A stretch of DNA of 64,000 nucleotides from Prosopocoilus inquinatus (lineage: Eukaryota > Arthropoda > Insecta > Coleoptera > Lucanidae): contig CM069870.1 in the NCBI GenBank assembly GCA_036172665.1, forward strand, positions 44,536,001 through 44,600,000, written 5' to 3'. This document shows, in pieces, positions 24,667 through 38,960 of this stretch. Every line of letters starts with the position of its first letter. Within the stretch, counting starts at the first letter, position 1. The translations under genes were made by a program, and so were the position numbers. The notes beneath the pieces were generated by a model. The model was not told the DNA's origin, searched no databases, and saw only the letters and a program-made list of their open reading frames with translations.

Positions 24667-27600
24667 CATCTATCATGTTATTTGACGTTTCGATGGACTC
24701 CAGTAACTCTAATGTGAGATACGAAATTTTCGGACGCAGCAGAAGCTGGAAATAGTTTTAAACGAAACAACACGCATTAGCGTTGTTCCTGTGATGTATC
24801 TAATCGATCCTTACTCATCTATCATGTTATTTGGCGTTTCGATGGACTCCAGTAACTTTGATGTGAGATACGAAGTTCTCGGACGCAGCAGAAGCTGGAA
24901 ATAGTTTTAAACGAAACAACACGCATTAGCGTTGTTCCTGTGATGTATCTAATCGATCCTTACTTATCTATCATGTTATTTGACGTTTTAATGGACTCCA
25001 GTAACCCTGACGTGAGATACGAAGTTCTCGGACGCAGCAGAAGCTGGAAATAGTTTTAAACGAAACAACACGTATTAGCGTTGTTCCTGTGATGTATCTA
25101 ATCGATCCTTACTCATCTATCATGTTATTTGACGTTTGGATGGACTCCAGTAACTCTGATGTGAGATACAAAGTTTTTGGACGCAGCAGAAGCTGGAAAT
25201 AGTTTTGAACGAAACAACACGTATTAGCGTTGTTCCTGTGATGTATCTAATCGATCCTTACTCATCTATTATGTTATTTGGCGTTTCGATGGACTCCAGT
25301 AACTTTGATGTGAGATACGAAGTTCTCGGACGCAGCTGAAGCTAGAAATAGTTTTAAACGAAACAACACGCATTAGCGTTGTTCCTGTGATGTATCTAAT
25401 CGATCCTTACTCATCTATCATGTTATTTGACGTTTGGATGGACTCCAGTAACTCTGATGTGAGATACAAAGTTTTTGGACGCAGCAGGATCTGGAAATAG
25501 TTTTAAACGAAACAACACGCATTAGCGTTGTTCCTGTGATGTATCTAATCGATCCTTACTTAGCTACTATGTTATTTGACGTTTCGATGGACTCCAGTAA
25601 CTCTAATGTGAGATACGAAATTTTCGGACGCAGCAGAAGCTGGAAATAGTTTTAAACGAAACAACACGCATTAGCGTTGTTCCTGTGATGTATCTAATCG
25701 ATCCTTACTCATCTATCATGTTATTTGACGTTTGGATGGACTCCAGTAACTCTGATGTGAGATACAAAGTTTTTGGACGCAGCAGAAGCTGGAAATAGTT
25801 TTAAATGAAACAACACGTATTAGCGTTGTTCCTGTGATGTATCTAATCGATCCTTACTCATCTATCATGTTATTTGGCGTTTCGATGGACTCCAGTAGCT
25901 CTGATATGAGATACGACGTTTTCTGAGGCAGCAGAAGCTGGAAATAGATTTAAACGAAACAACACGCATTAGCGTTCTTCCTGTGATGTATCTAATCGAT
26001 CCTTACTCATCTATCATGTTATTTGGCGTTTCGATGGACTCCAGTAACTTTGATGTGAGATACGAAGTTCTCGGACACAGCTGAAGCTGGAAATAGTTTT
26101 AAACGAAACAACACGCATTAGCGTTGTTCCTGTGATGTATCTAATCGATCCTTACTTATCTATCATGTTATTTGACGTTTGGATGGACTCCAGTAAGTCT
26201 GATGTGAGATACAAAGTTTTTGGACGCAGCAGGAGCTGGAAATAGTTTTAAACGAAACAACACGTATTAGCGTTGTTCCTGTGCTGTATCTAATCGATCC
26301 TTACTCATATATCATGTTATTTGGCGTTTCGATGGACTCCAGTAGCTCTGATGTGAGATACGACGTTTTCGGACGCAGCAGAAGCTGGAAATAGTTTTAA
26401 ACGAAATAACACGTATTAGCGTTGTTCCTGTGATGTATCTAATCGATCCTTACTCATCTATCATGTTATTTGACGTTTGGATGGACTCCAGTAACTCTGA
26501 TGTGAGATACAAAGTTTTTGGACGCAGCAGGAGCTGGAAATAGTTTTAAACGAAACAACACGTATTAGCGTTGTTCCTGTGCTGTATCTAATCGATCCTT
26601 ACTCATATATCATGTTATTTGGCGTTTCGATGGACTCCAGTAGCTCTGATGTGAGATACGACGTTTTCGGACGCAGCAGAAGCTGGAAATAGTTTTAAAC
26701 GAAACAACACGTATTAGCGTTGTTCCTGTGATGTATCTAATCGATCCTTACTCATCTATCATGTTATTTGACGTTTCGATGGACTCCAGTAACTCTAATG
26801 TGAGATACGAAATTTTCGGACGCAGCAGAAGCTGGAAATAGTTTTAAACGAAACAACACGCATTAGTGTTGTTCCTGTGATGCATCTAATCGATCCTTAC
26901 TTATTTATCATGTTATTTGACGTTTGGATGGACTCCAGTAACTATGATGTGAGATACAAAGTTTTTGGACGCAGCAGAAGCTGGAAATAGTTTTGAACGA
27001 AACAACACGTATTAGCGTTGTTCCTGTGATGTATCTAATCGATCCTTACTCATCTATCATGTTATTTGACGTTTGGATGGACTCCAGTAACTCTGATGTG
27101 AGATACAATGTTTTTGGACGCAGCAGAAGCTGGAAATAGTTTTAAACGAAACAACGCGCATTAGCGTTGTTCCTGTGATGTATCTAATCGATCCTTACTT
27201 ATCTATCATGTTATTTGACGTTTGGATGGACTCCAGTAACCCTGACGTGAGATACGAAGTTCTCGGACGCAGCAGAAGCTGGAAATAGTTTCAAACGAAA
27301 CAACACGTATTAGCGTTGATCCTGTGATGTATCTAATCGATCGTTACTCATCTATCATGTTATTTGACGTTTCGATGGACTCCAGTAACTCTAATGTGAG
27401 AAACGAAATTTTCGGACGCAGGAGAAGCTGGAAATAGTTTTAAACGAAACAACACGCATTAGCGTTGTTCCTGTGATGTATCTAATCGATCCTTACTCAT
27501 CTATCATGTTATTTGGCGTTTCGAAGGAATCCAGTAACTCTGATGTGAGATACAAAGTTTTTGGACGCAGCAGAAGCTGGAAATAGTTTTGAACGAACCA

Positions 27601-28550
27601 ACAAGTATTAGCGTTGTTCCTGTGATGTATCTAATCGATCCTTACTCATCTATCATGTTATTTGACGTTTCGATGGACTCCAGTAACTCTGATGTGAGAT
27701 ACAAAGTTTTTGGACGCAGCAGAAGCTGGAAATAGTTTTGAACGAAACAACAAGTATTAGCGTTGTTCCTGTGCTGTATCTAATCGATCCTTACTCATAT
27801 ATCATGTTATTTGGCGTTTCGATGGACTCCAGTAGCTCTGATGTGAGATACGACGTTTTCGGACGCAGCAGAAGCTGGAAATAGTTTTAAACGAAATAAC
27901 ACGTATTAGCGTTGTTCCTGTGATGTATCTAATCGATCCTTACTCATCTATCATGTTATTTGACGTTTGGATGGACTCCAGTAACTCTGATGGGAGATAC
28001 AAAGTTTTTGGACGCAGCAGGAGCTGGAAATAGTTTTAAACGAAACAACACGTATTAGCGTTGTTCCTGTGCTGTATCTAATCGATCCTTCCTCATATAT
28101 CATGTTATTTGGCGCTTCGATGGACTCCAGTAGCTCTGATGTGAGATACGACGTTTTCGGACGCAGCAGAAGCTGGAAATAGTTTTAAACGAAACAACAC
28201 GTATTAGCGTTGTTCCTGTGATGTATCTAATCGATCCTTACTCATCTATCATGTTATTTGACGTTTCGATGGACTCCAGTAACTCTAATGTGAGATACGA
28301 AATTTTCGGACGCAGAAGAAGCTGGAAATAGTTTTAAACGAAACAACACGCATTAGTGTTGTTCCTGTGATGCATCTAATCGATCCTTACTTATCAATCA
28401 TGTTATTTGACGTTTGGATGGACTCCAGTAACCCTGACGTGAGATACGAAGTTCTCGGACGCAGCAGAAGCTGGAAATAGTTTTAAACGAAACAACACGT
28501 ATTAGCGTTGTTCCTGAGATGTATCTAATCGATCCTTACTCATCTATCAT
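24667..28550 (+). repeat. Irregular satellite segment with one HOR-core relative
   Basis: The order from 24657 is D E F A E A H A C E B C Ah C D A' A* F Dm J, a D/A hybrid, C Ah C D F A'. The run from 27041 (A* F Dm J, hybrid, C Ah C D F A' D) equals the 11-monomer core seen at 38961 with one extra monomer inserted. The AACAACGCGC mark at 27151 and GATCG at 27339 lie exactly 11920 bp (80 x 149) upstream of their partners at 39071 and 39259. Private changes include TTCTGAGGCAG near 25921 and GGCGTTTCGAAGG near 27520. Confidence 0.78.
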
Positions 28551-31500
28551 GTTATTTGACGTTTGGATGGACTCCAGTAACTATGATGTGAGATACAAAG
28601 TTTTTGGACGCAGCAGAAGCTGGAAATAGTTTTGAACGAAACAACACGTATTAGCGTTGTTCCTGTGATGTATCTAATCGATCCTTACTCATCTATCATG
28701 TTATTTGACGTTTCGATGGACTCCAGTAACTCTAATGTGAGATACGAAATTTTCGGACGCAGCAGAAGCTGGAAATAGTTTTAAACTAAACAACACGCAT
28801 TAGTGTTGTTCCTGTGATGTATCTAATCGATCCTTACTCATCTATCATGTTATTTGACGTTTGGATGGACTCCAGTAACTCTGATGTGAGATACAAAGTT
28901 TTTGGACGCAGCAGAAGCTGGAAATAGTTTTGAACGAAACAACACGTATTAGCGTTGTTCCTGTGATGTATCTAATCGATCCTTACTCATCTATCATGTT
29001 ATTTGGCGTTTCGATGGACTCCAGTAGCTCTGATGTGAGATACGACGTTTTCGGACGCAGCAGAAGCTGGAAATAGTTTTAAACGAAACAACACGTATTA
29101 GCGTTGATCCTGTGATGTATCTAATCGATCCTTACTCATCTATCATGTTATTTGACGTTTGGATGGACTCCAGTAACTCTGATGTGAGATACAATGTTTT
29201 TGGACGCAGCAGAAGCTGGAAATAGTTTTAAACGAAACAACACGTATTAGCGTTGTTCCTGTGATGTATCTAATCGATCCTTACTCATCTATCATGTTAT
29301 TTGGCGTTTCGATGGACTCCAGTAGCTCTGATGTGAGATACGACGTTTTCGGACGCAGCAGAAGCTGGAAATAGTTTTAAACGAAACAACACGTATTAGC
29401 GTTGTTCCTGTGATGTATCTAATCGATCCTTACTCATCTATCATGTTATTTGACGTTTCGATGGACTCCAGTAACTCTAATGTGAGATACGAAATTGTCG
29501 GACGCAGCAGAAGCTGGAAATAGTTTTAAACGAAACAACACGCATTAGCGTTGTTCCTGTGATGTATCTAATCGATCCTTACTTATCTATCATGTTATAT
29601 GACGTTTGGATGGACTCCAGTAACCCTTACGTGAGATACGAAGTTCTCGGACGCAGCAGAAGCTGGAAATAGTTTCAAACGAAACAACACGTATTAGCGT
29701 TGATCCTGTGATGTATCTAATCGATCCTTACTCATATATCATATTATTTGGCGTTTCGATGGACTCCAGTAGCTCTGATGTGAGATACGACGTTTTCGGA
29801 CGCAGCAGAAGCTGGAAATAGTTTTGAACGAAACAACACGTATTAGCGTTGTTCCTGTGATGTATCTAATCGATCCTTACTCATCTATCATGTTATTTGA
29901 CGTTTCGATGGACTCCAGTAACTCTAATGTGAAATACGAAATTTTCGGACGCAGCAGAAGCTGGAAATAGTTTTAAACGATACAACACGCATTAGCGTTG
30001 TTCCTGTGATGTATCTAATCGATCCTTACTTATCTATCATGTTATTTGACGTTTGGATGGACTCCAGTAACCCTGACGTGAGATACGAAGTTCTCGGACG
30101 CAGCAGAAACTGGAAATAGTTTTAAACGAAACAACACGTATTAGCGTTGTTCCTGTGATGTATCTAATCGATCCTTACACATCTATCATGTTATTTGACG
30201 TTTGGATGGACTCCAGTAACTCTGATGTGAGATACAAAGTTTTTGGACGCAGCAGAAGCTGGAAATAGTTTTGAACGAAACAACACGTATTAGCGTTGTT
30301 CCTGTGATGTATCTAATCGATCCTTACTCATCTATCATGTTATTTGGCGTTTCGATGGACTCCAGTAGCTCTGATGTGAGATACGACGTTTTCGGACGCA
30401 GCAGAAGCTGGAAATAGTTTTAAACGATACAACACGCATTAGCGTTGTTCCTGTGATGTATCTAATCGATCCTTACTTATCTATCATGTTATTTGACGTT
30501 TGGATGGACTCCAGTAACCCTGACGTGAGATACGAAGTTCTCGGACGCAGCAGAAACTGGAAATAGTTTTAAACGAAACAACACGTATTAGCGTTGTTCC
30601 TGTGATGTATCTAATCGATCCTTACACATCTATCATGTTATTTGACGTTTCGATGGACTCCAGTAACTTTGATGTGAGATACGAAGTTCTCGGACACAGC
30701 TGAAGCTGGAAATAGTTTTAAACGAAACAACACGCATTAGCGTTGTTCCTGTGATGTATCTAATCGATCCTTACTTATCTATCATGTTATTTGACGTTTG
30801 GATGGACTCCAGTAAGTCTGATGTGAGATACAAAGTTTTTGGACGCAGCAGGAGCTGGAAATAGTTTTAAACGAAACAACACGTATTAGCGTTGTTCCTG
30901 TGCTGTATCTAATCGATCCTTACTCATATATCATGTTATTTGGCGTTTCGATGGACTCCAGTAGCTCTGATGTGAGATACGACGTTTTCGGACGCAGCAG
31001 AAGCTGGAAATAATTTTAAACGAAACAACACGTATTAGCGTTGTTCCTGTGATGTATCTAATCGATCCTTACTTATCTATCATGTTATTTGACGTTTGGA
31101 TGGACTCCAGTAACCCTGACGTGATATACGAAGTTCTCGGACGCAGCAGAAGCTGGAAATAATTTTAAACGAAACAACACGTATTAGCGTTGTTCCTGTG
31201 ATGTATCTAATCGATCCTTACTCATCTATCATGTTATTTGACGTTTGGATGGACTCCAGTAACTCTGATGTGAGATACAAAGTTTTTGGACGCAGCAGAA
31301 GCTGGAAATAGTTTTGAACGAAACAACACGTATTAGCGTTGTTCCTGTGATGTATCTAATCGATCCTTACTCATCTATCATGTTATTTGGCGATTCGATG
31401 GACTCCAGTAACTTTGATGTGAGATACGAAGTTCTCGGACGCAGCTGAAGCTAGAAATAGTTTTAAACGAAACAACACGCATTAGCGTTGTTACTGTGAT

Positions 31501-32655
31501 GTATCTAATCGATCCTTACTTATCTATCATGTTATTTGACGTTTGGATGGACTCCAGTAAGTCTGATGTGAGATACAAAGTTTTTGGACGCAGCAGAAGC
31601 TGGAAATAGTTTTGAACGAAACAACACGTATTAGCGTTGTTCCTGTGATGTATCTAATCGATCCTTACTCATCTATCATGTTATTTGACGTTTGGATGGA
31701 CTCCAGTAACTCTGATGTGAGATACAAAGTTTTTGGACGCAGCAGGAGCTGGAAATAGTTTTAAACGAAACAACACGTATTAGCGTTGTTCCTGTGCTGT
31801 ATCTAATCGATCCTTACTCATATATCATGTTATTTGGCGTTTCGATGGACTCCAGTAGCTCTGATGTGAGATACGACGTTTTCGGACGCAGCAGAAGCTG
31901 GAAATAGTTTTAAACGAAATAACACGTATTAGCGTTGTTCCTGTGATGTATCTAATCGATCCTTACTCATCTATCATGTTATTTGACGTTTGGATGGACT
32001 CCAGTAACTCTGATGTGAGATACAAAGTTTTTGGACGCAGCAGGAGCTGGAAATAGTTTTAAACGAAACAACACGTATTAGCGTTGTTCCTGTGCTGTAT
32101 CTAATCGATCCTTACTCATATATCATGTTATTTGGCGTTTCGATGGACTCCAGTAGCTCTGATGTGAGATACGACGTTTTCGGACGCAGCAGAAGCTGGA
32201 AATAGTTTTAAACGAAACAACACGTATTAGCGTTGTTCCTGTGATGTATCTAATCGATCCTTACTCATCTATCATGTTATTTGACGTTTCGATGGACTCC
32301 AGTAACTCTAATGTGAGATACGAAATTTTCGGACGCAGCAGAAGCTGGAAATAGTTTTAAACGAAACAACACGCATTAGTGTTGTTCCTGTGATGCATCT
32401 AATCGATCCTTACTTATCTATCATGTTATTTGACGTTTGGATGGACTCCAGTAACCCTGACGTGAGATACGAAGTTCTCGGACGCAGCAGAAGCTGGAAA
32501 TAGTTTCAAACGAAACAACACGTATTAGCGTTGATCCTGTGATGTATCTAATCGATCGTTACTCATCTATCATGTTATTTGACGTTTCGATGGACTCCAG
32601 TAACTCTAATGTGAGAAACGAAATTTTCGGACGCAGGAGAAGCTGGAAATAGTTT
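28551..32655 (+). repeat. 4.1-kb block duplicated at 33915-38019
   Basis: The offset is exactly 5364 (36 x 149). Shared marks include AACTATGAT (28579, 33943), GTTGATCC (29103, 34467), CTTACACATC at two sites in each copy, GGCGATTCGATGG and GATCGTTACTC. A handful of single-base differences are visible, for example GAAATTGTCGG near 29493, CGACCCTTAC near 35831, CACATATC near 36290 and GAAATAATTTT against GAAATAGTTTT near 31010 and 36374. The left edge is a change from CATCTATC to CATATATC. The right edge is TTTTGAACG against TTTTAAACG. Confidence 0.88.
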
Positions 32656-33914
32656 TGAACGAAACAACAAGTATTAGCGTTGTTCCTGTGATGTATCTAA
32701 TCGATCCTTACTCATCTATCATGTTATTTGACGTTTCGATGGACTCCAGTAACTCTGATGTGAGATACAAAGTTTTTGGACGCAGCAGAAGCTGGAAATA
32801 GTTTTGAACGAAACAACAAGTATTAGCGTTGTTCCTGTGCTGTATCTAATCGATCCTTACTCATATATCATGTTATTTGGCGTTTCGATGGACTCCAGTA
32901 GCTCTGATGTGAGATACGACGTTTTCGGACGCAGCAGAAGCTGGAAATAGTTTTAAACGAAATAACACGTATTAGCGTTGTTCCTGTGATGTATCTAATC
33001 GATCCTTACTCATCTATCATGTTATTTGACGTTTGGATGGACTCCAGTAACTCTGATGGGAGATACAAAATTTTTGGACGCAGCAGGAGCTGGAAATAGT
33101 TTTAAACGAAACAACACGTATTAGCGTTGTTCCTGTGCTGTATCTAATCGATCCTTACTCATATATCATGTTATTTGGCGTTTCGATGGACTCCAGTAGC
33201 TCTGATGTGAGATACGACGTTTTCGGACGCAGCAGAAGCTGGAAATAGTTTTAAACGAAACAACACGTATTAGCGTTGTTCCTGTGATGTATCTAATCGA
33301 TCCTTACTCATCTATCATGTTATTTGACGTTTCGATGGACTCCAGTAACTCTAATGTGAGATACGAAATTTTCGGACGCAGCAGAAGCTGGAAATAGTTT
33401 TAAACGAAACAACACGCATTAGTGTTGTTCCTGTGATGCATCTAATCGATCCTTACTTATCAATCATGTTATTTGACGTTTGGATGGACTCCAGTAACCC
33501 TGACGTGAGATACGAAGTTCTCGGACGCAGCAGAAGCTGGAAATAGTTTTAAACGAAACAACACGTATTAGCGTTGTTCCTGTGATGTATCTAATCGATC
33601 CTTACTCATCTATCATGTTATTTGACGTTTCGATGGACTCCAGTAACTCTAATGTGAGATACGAAATTTTCGGACGCAGCAGAAGCTGGAAATAGTTTTA
33701 AACGAAACAACACGCATTAGCGTTGTTCCTGTGATGTATCTAATCGATCCTTACTTATCTATCATGTTATTTGACGTTTGGATGGACTCCAGTAACCCTT
33801 ACGTGAGATACGAAGTTCTCGGACGCAGCAGAAGCTGGAAATAGTTTCAAACGAAACAACACGTATTAGCGTTGATCCTGTGATGTATCTAATTGATCCT
33901 TACTCATATATCAT
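32656..33914 (+). repeat. Spacer of the 36-monomer duplication
   Basis: Its monomers include a D/A hybrid, C, Ah with private GATGGGAGATACAAAATTT, C, D, F (TTATCAATC), D, F and the start of A'. GATGGG and TTATCAATC link it to 27935-28530. It therefore looks like a copy of the segment that precedes the first duplicated block. Confidence 0.78.
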
Positions 33915-36900
33915 GTTATTTGACGTTTGGATGGACTCCAGTAACTATGATGTGAGATACAAAGTTTTTGGACGCAGCAGAAGCTGGAAATAGTTTTGAA
34001 CGAAACAACACGTATTAGCGTTGTTCCTGTGATGTATCTAATCGATCCTTACTCATCTATCATGTTATTTGACGTTTCGATGGACTCCAGTAACTCTAAT
34101 GTGAGATACGAAATTTTCGGACGCAGCAGAAACTGGAAATAGTTTTAAACTAAACAACACGCATTAGTGTTGTTCCTGTGATGTATCTAATCGATCCTTA
34201 CTCATCTATCATGTTATTTGACGTTTGGATGGACTCCAGTAACTCTGATGTGAGATACAAAGTTTTTGGACGCAGCAGAAGCTGGAAATAGTTTTGAACG
34301 AAACAACACGTATTAGCGTTGTTCCTGTGATGTATCTAATCGATCCTTACTCATCTATCATGTTATTTGGCGTTTCGATGGACTCCAGTAGCTCTGATGT
34401 GAGATACGACGTTTTCGGACGCAGCAGAAGCTGGAAATAGTTTTAAACGAAACAACACGTATTAGCGTTGATCCTGTGATGTATCTAATCGATCCTTACT
34501 CATCTATCATGTTATTTGACGTTTGGATGGACTCCAGTAACTCTGATGTGAGATACAATGTTTTTGGACGCAGCAGAAGCTGGAAATAGTTTTAAACGAA
34601 ACAACACGTATTAGCGTTGTTCCTGTGATGTATCTAATCGATCCTTACTCATCTATCATGTTATTTGGCGTTTCGATGGACTCCAGTAGCTCTGATGTGA
34701 GATACGACGTTTTCGGACGCAGCAGAAGCTGGAAATAGTTTTAAACGAAACAACACGTATTAGCGTTGTTCCTGTGATGTATCTAATCGATCCTTACTCA
34801 TCTATCATGTTATTTGACGTTTCGATGGACTCCAGTAACTCTAATGTGAGATACGAAATTTTCGGACGCAGCAGAAGCTGGAAATAGTTTTAAACGAAAC
34901 AACACGCATTAGCGTTGTTCCTGTGATGTATCTAATCGATCCTTACTTATCTATCATGTTATTTGACGTTTGGATGGACTCCAGTAACCCTTACGTGAGA
35001 TACGAAGTTCTCGGACGCAGCAGAAGCTGGAAATAGTTTCAAACGAAACAACACGTATTAGCGTTGATCCTGTGATGTATCTAATTGATCCTTACTCATA
35101 TATCATGTTATTTGGCGTTTCGATGGACTCCAGTAGCTCTGATGTGAGATACGACGTTTTCGGACGCAGCAGAAGCTGGAAATAGTTTTGAACGAAACAA
35201 CACGTATTAGCGTTGTTCCTGTGATGTATCTAATCGATCCTTACTCATCTATCATGTTATTTGACGTTTCGATGGACTCCAGTAACTCTAATGTGAAATA
35301 CGAAATTTTCGGACGCAGCAGAAGCTGGAAATAGTTTTAAACGATACAACACGCATTAGCGTTGTTCCTGTGATGTATCTAATCGATCCTTACTTATCTA
35401 TCATGTTATTTGACGTTTGGATGGACTCCAGTAACCCTGACGTGAGATACGAAGTTCTCGGACGCAGCAGAAACTGGAAATAGTTTTAAACGAAACAACA
35501 CGTATTAGCGTTGTTCCTGTGATGTATCTAATCGATCCTTACACATCTATCATGTTATTTGACGTTTGGATGGACTCCAGTAACTCTGATGTGAGATACA
35601 AAGTTTTTGGACGCAGCAGAAGCTGGAAATAGTTTTGAACGAAACAACACGTATTAGCGTTGTTCCTGTGATGTATCTAATCGATCCTTACTCATCTATC
35701 ATGTTATTTGGCGTTTCGATGGACTCCAGTAGCTCTGATGTGAGATACGACGTTTTCGGACGCAGCAGAAGCTGGAAATAGTTTTAAACGATACAACACG
35801 CATTAGCGTTGTTCCTGTGATGTATCTAATCGACCCTTACTTATCTATCATGTTATTTGACGTTTGGATGGACTCCAGTAACCCTGACGTGAGATACGAA
35901 GTTCTCGGACGCAGCAGAAACTGGAAATAGTTTTAAACGAAACAACACGTATTAGCGTTGTTCCTGTGATGTATCTAATCGATCCTTACACATCTATCAT
36001 GTTATTTGACGTTTCGATGGACTCCAGTAACTTTGATGTGAGATACGAAGTTCTCGGACACAGCTGAAGCTGGAAATAGTTTTAAACGAAACAACACGCA
36101 TTAGCGTTGTTCCTGTGATGTATCTAATCGATCCTTACTTATCTATCATGTTATTTGACGTTTGGATGGACTCCAGTAAGTCTGATGTGAGATACAAAGT
36201 TTTTGGACGCAGCAGGAGCTGGAAATAGTTTTAAACGAAACAACACGTATTAGCGTTGTTCCTGTGCTGTATCTAATCGATCCTTACTCACATATCATGT
36301 TATTTGGCGTTTCGATGGACTCCAGTAGCTCTGATGTGAGATACGACGTTTTCGGACGCAGCAGAAGCTGGAAATAGTTTTAAACGAAACAACACGTATT
36401 AGCGTTGTTCCTGTGATGTATCTAATCGATCCTTACTTATCTATCATGTTATTTGACGTTTGGATGGACTCCAGTAACCCTGACGTGATATACGAAGTTC
36501 TCGGACGCAGCAGAAGCTGGAAATAATTTTAAACGAAACAACACGTATTAGCGTTGTTCCTGTGATGTATCTAATCGATCCTTACTCATCTATCATGTTA
36601 TTTGACGTTTGGATGGACTCCAGTAACTCTGATGTGAGATACAAAGTTTTTGGACGCAGCAGAAGCTGGAAATAGTTTTGAACGAAACAACACGTATTAG
36701 CGTTGTTCCTGTGATGTATCTAATCGATCCTTACTCATCTATCATGTTATTTGGCGATTCGATGGACTCCAGTAACTTTGATGTGAGATACGAAGTTCTC
36801 GGACGCAGCTGAAGCTAGAAATAGTTTTAAACGAAACAACACGCATTAGCGTTGTTACTGTGATGTATCTAATCGATCCTTACTTATCTATCATGTTATT

Positions 36901-38019
36901 TGACGTTTGGATGGACTCCAGTAAGTCTGATGTGAGATACAAAGTTTTTGGACGCAGCAGAAGCTGGAAATAGTTTTGAACGAAACAACACGTATTAGCG
37001 TTGTTCCTGTGATGTATCTAATCGATCCTTACTCATCTATCATGTTATTTGACGTTTGGATGGACTCCAGTAACTCTGATGTGAGATACAAAGTTTTTGG
37101 ACGCAGCAGGAGCTGGAAATAGTTTTAAACGAAACAACACGTATTAGCGTTGTTCCTGTGCTGTATCTAATCGATCCTTACTCATATATCATGTTATTTG
37201 GCGTTTCGATGGACTCCAGTAGCTCTGATGTGAGATACGACGTTTTCGGACGCAGCAGAAGCTGGAAATAGTTTTAAACGAAATAACACGTATTAGCGTT
37301 GTTCCTGTGATGTATCTAATCGATCCTTACTCATCTATCATGTTATTTGACGTTTGGATGGACTCCAGTAACTCTGATGTGAGATACAAAGTTTTTGGAC
37401 GCAGCAGGAGCTGGAAATAGTTTTAAACGAAACAACACGTATTAGCGTTGTTCCTGTGCTGTATCTAATCGATCCTTACTCATATATCATGTTATTTGGC
37501 GTTTCGATGGACTCCAGTAGCTCTGATGTGAGATACGACGTTTTCGGACGCAGCAGAAGCTGGAAATAGTTTTAAACGAAACAACACGTATTAGCGTTGT
37601 TCCTGTGATGTATCTAATCGATCCTTACTCATCTATCATGTTATTTGACGTTTCGATGGACTCCAGTAACTCTAATGTGAGATACGAAATTTTCGGACGC
37701 AGCAGAAGCTGGAAATAGTTTTAAACGAAACAACACGCATTAGTGTTGTTCCTGTGATGCATCTAATCGATCCTTACTTATCTATCATGTTATTTGACGT
37801 TTGGATGGACTCCAGTAACCCTGACGTGAGATACGAAGTTCTCGGACGCAGCAGAAGCTGGAAATAGTTTCAAACGAAACAACACGTATTAGCGTTGATC
37901 CTGTGATGTATCTAATCGATCGTTACTCATCTATCATGTTATTTGACGTTTCGATGGACTCCAGTAACTCTAATGTGAGAAACGAAATTTTCGGACGCAG
38001 GAGAAGCTGGAAATAGTTT
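33915..38019 (+). repeat. Second copy of the 4.1-kb block
   Basis: This copy lies at offset 5364 from 28551-32655. It opens with an A' monomer carrying an AATTGATCC junction and a CATATATC left end, which is a chimeric start. It includes private changes such as CGACCCTTAC at about 35831 and GCAGAAACTGG in a D monomer at about 34126. Confidence 0.87.
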
Positions 38020-38960
38020 TAAACGAAACAACACGCATTAGCGTTGTTCCTGTGATGTATCTAATCGATCCTTACTCATCTATAATGTTATTTGACGTTT
38101 GGATGGACTCCAGTAACTCTGATGTGAGATACAAAGTTTTTGGACGCAGCAGAAGCTGGAAATAGTTTTGAACGAAACAACACGTATTAGCGTTGTTCCT
38201 GTGATGTATCTAATCGATCCTTACTCATCTATCATGTTATTTGACGTTTCGATGGACTCCAGTAACTCTAATGTGAGATACGAAATTTTCGGACGCAGCA
38301 GAAGCTGGAAATAGTTTTAAACTAAACAACACGCATTAGTGTTGTTCCTGTGATGTATCTAATCGATCCTTACTCATCTATAATGTTATTTGACGTTTGG
38401 ATGGACTCCAGTAACTCTGATGTGAGATACAAAGTTTTTGGACGCAGCAGAAGCTGGAAATAGTTTTGAACGAAACAACACGTATTAGCGTTGTTCCTGT
38501 GATGTATCTAATCGATCCTTACTCATCTATCATGTTATTTGGCGTTTCGATGGACTCCAGTAGCTCTGATGTGAGATACGACGTTTTCGGACGCAGCAGA
38601 AGCTGGAAATAGTTTTAAACGAAACAACACGTATTAGCGTTGTTCCTGTGATGTATCTAATCGATCCTTACTCATCTATCATGTTATTTGACGTTTCGAT
38701 GGACTCCAGTAACTCTAATGTGAGATACGAAATTTTCGGACGCAGCAGAAGCTGGAAATAGTTTTAAACGAAACAACACGCATTAGCGTTGTTCCTGTGA
38801 TGTATCTAATCGATCCTTACTTATCTATCATGTTATTTGACGTTTGGATGGACTCCAGTAACCCTGACGTGAGATACGAAGTTCTCGGACGCAGCAGAAG
38901 CTGGAAATAGTTTCAAACGAAACAACACGTATTAGCGTTGATCCTGTGATGTATCTAATC
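38020..38960 (+). repeat. A-D-A-C-D-F lead-in to the HOR block
   Basis: Monomers at 38067 and 38365 are A types with the rare CTATAATG. They are separated by a D with TTAAACTAAAC and followed by C, D and F (TTTCAAACG, GTTGATCC). The A-C-D-F run equals the variable tail used in the HOR units just downstream. CTATAATG recurs at about 46127. Confidence 0.8.
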
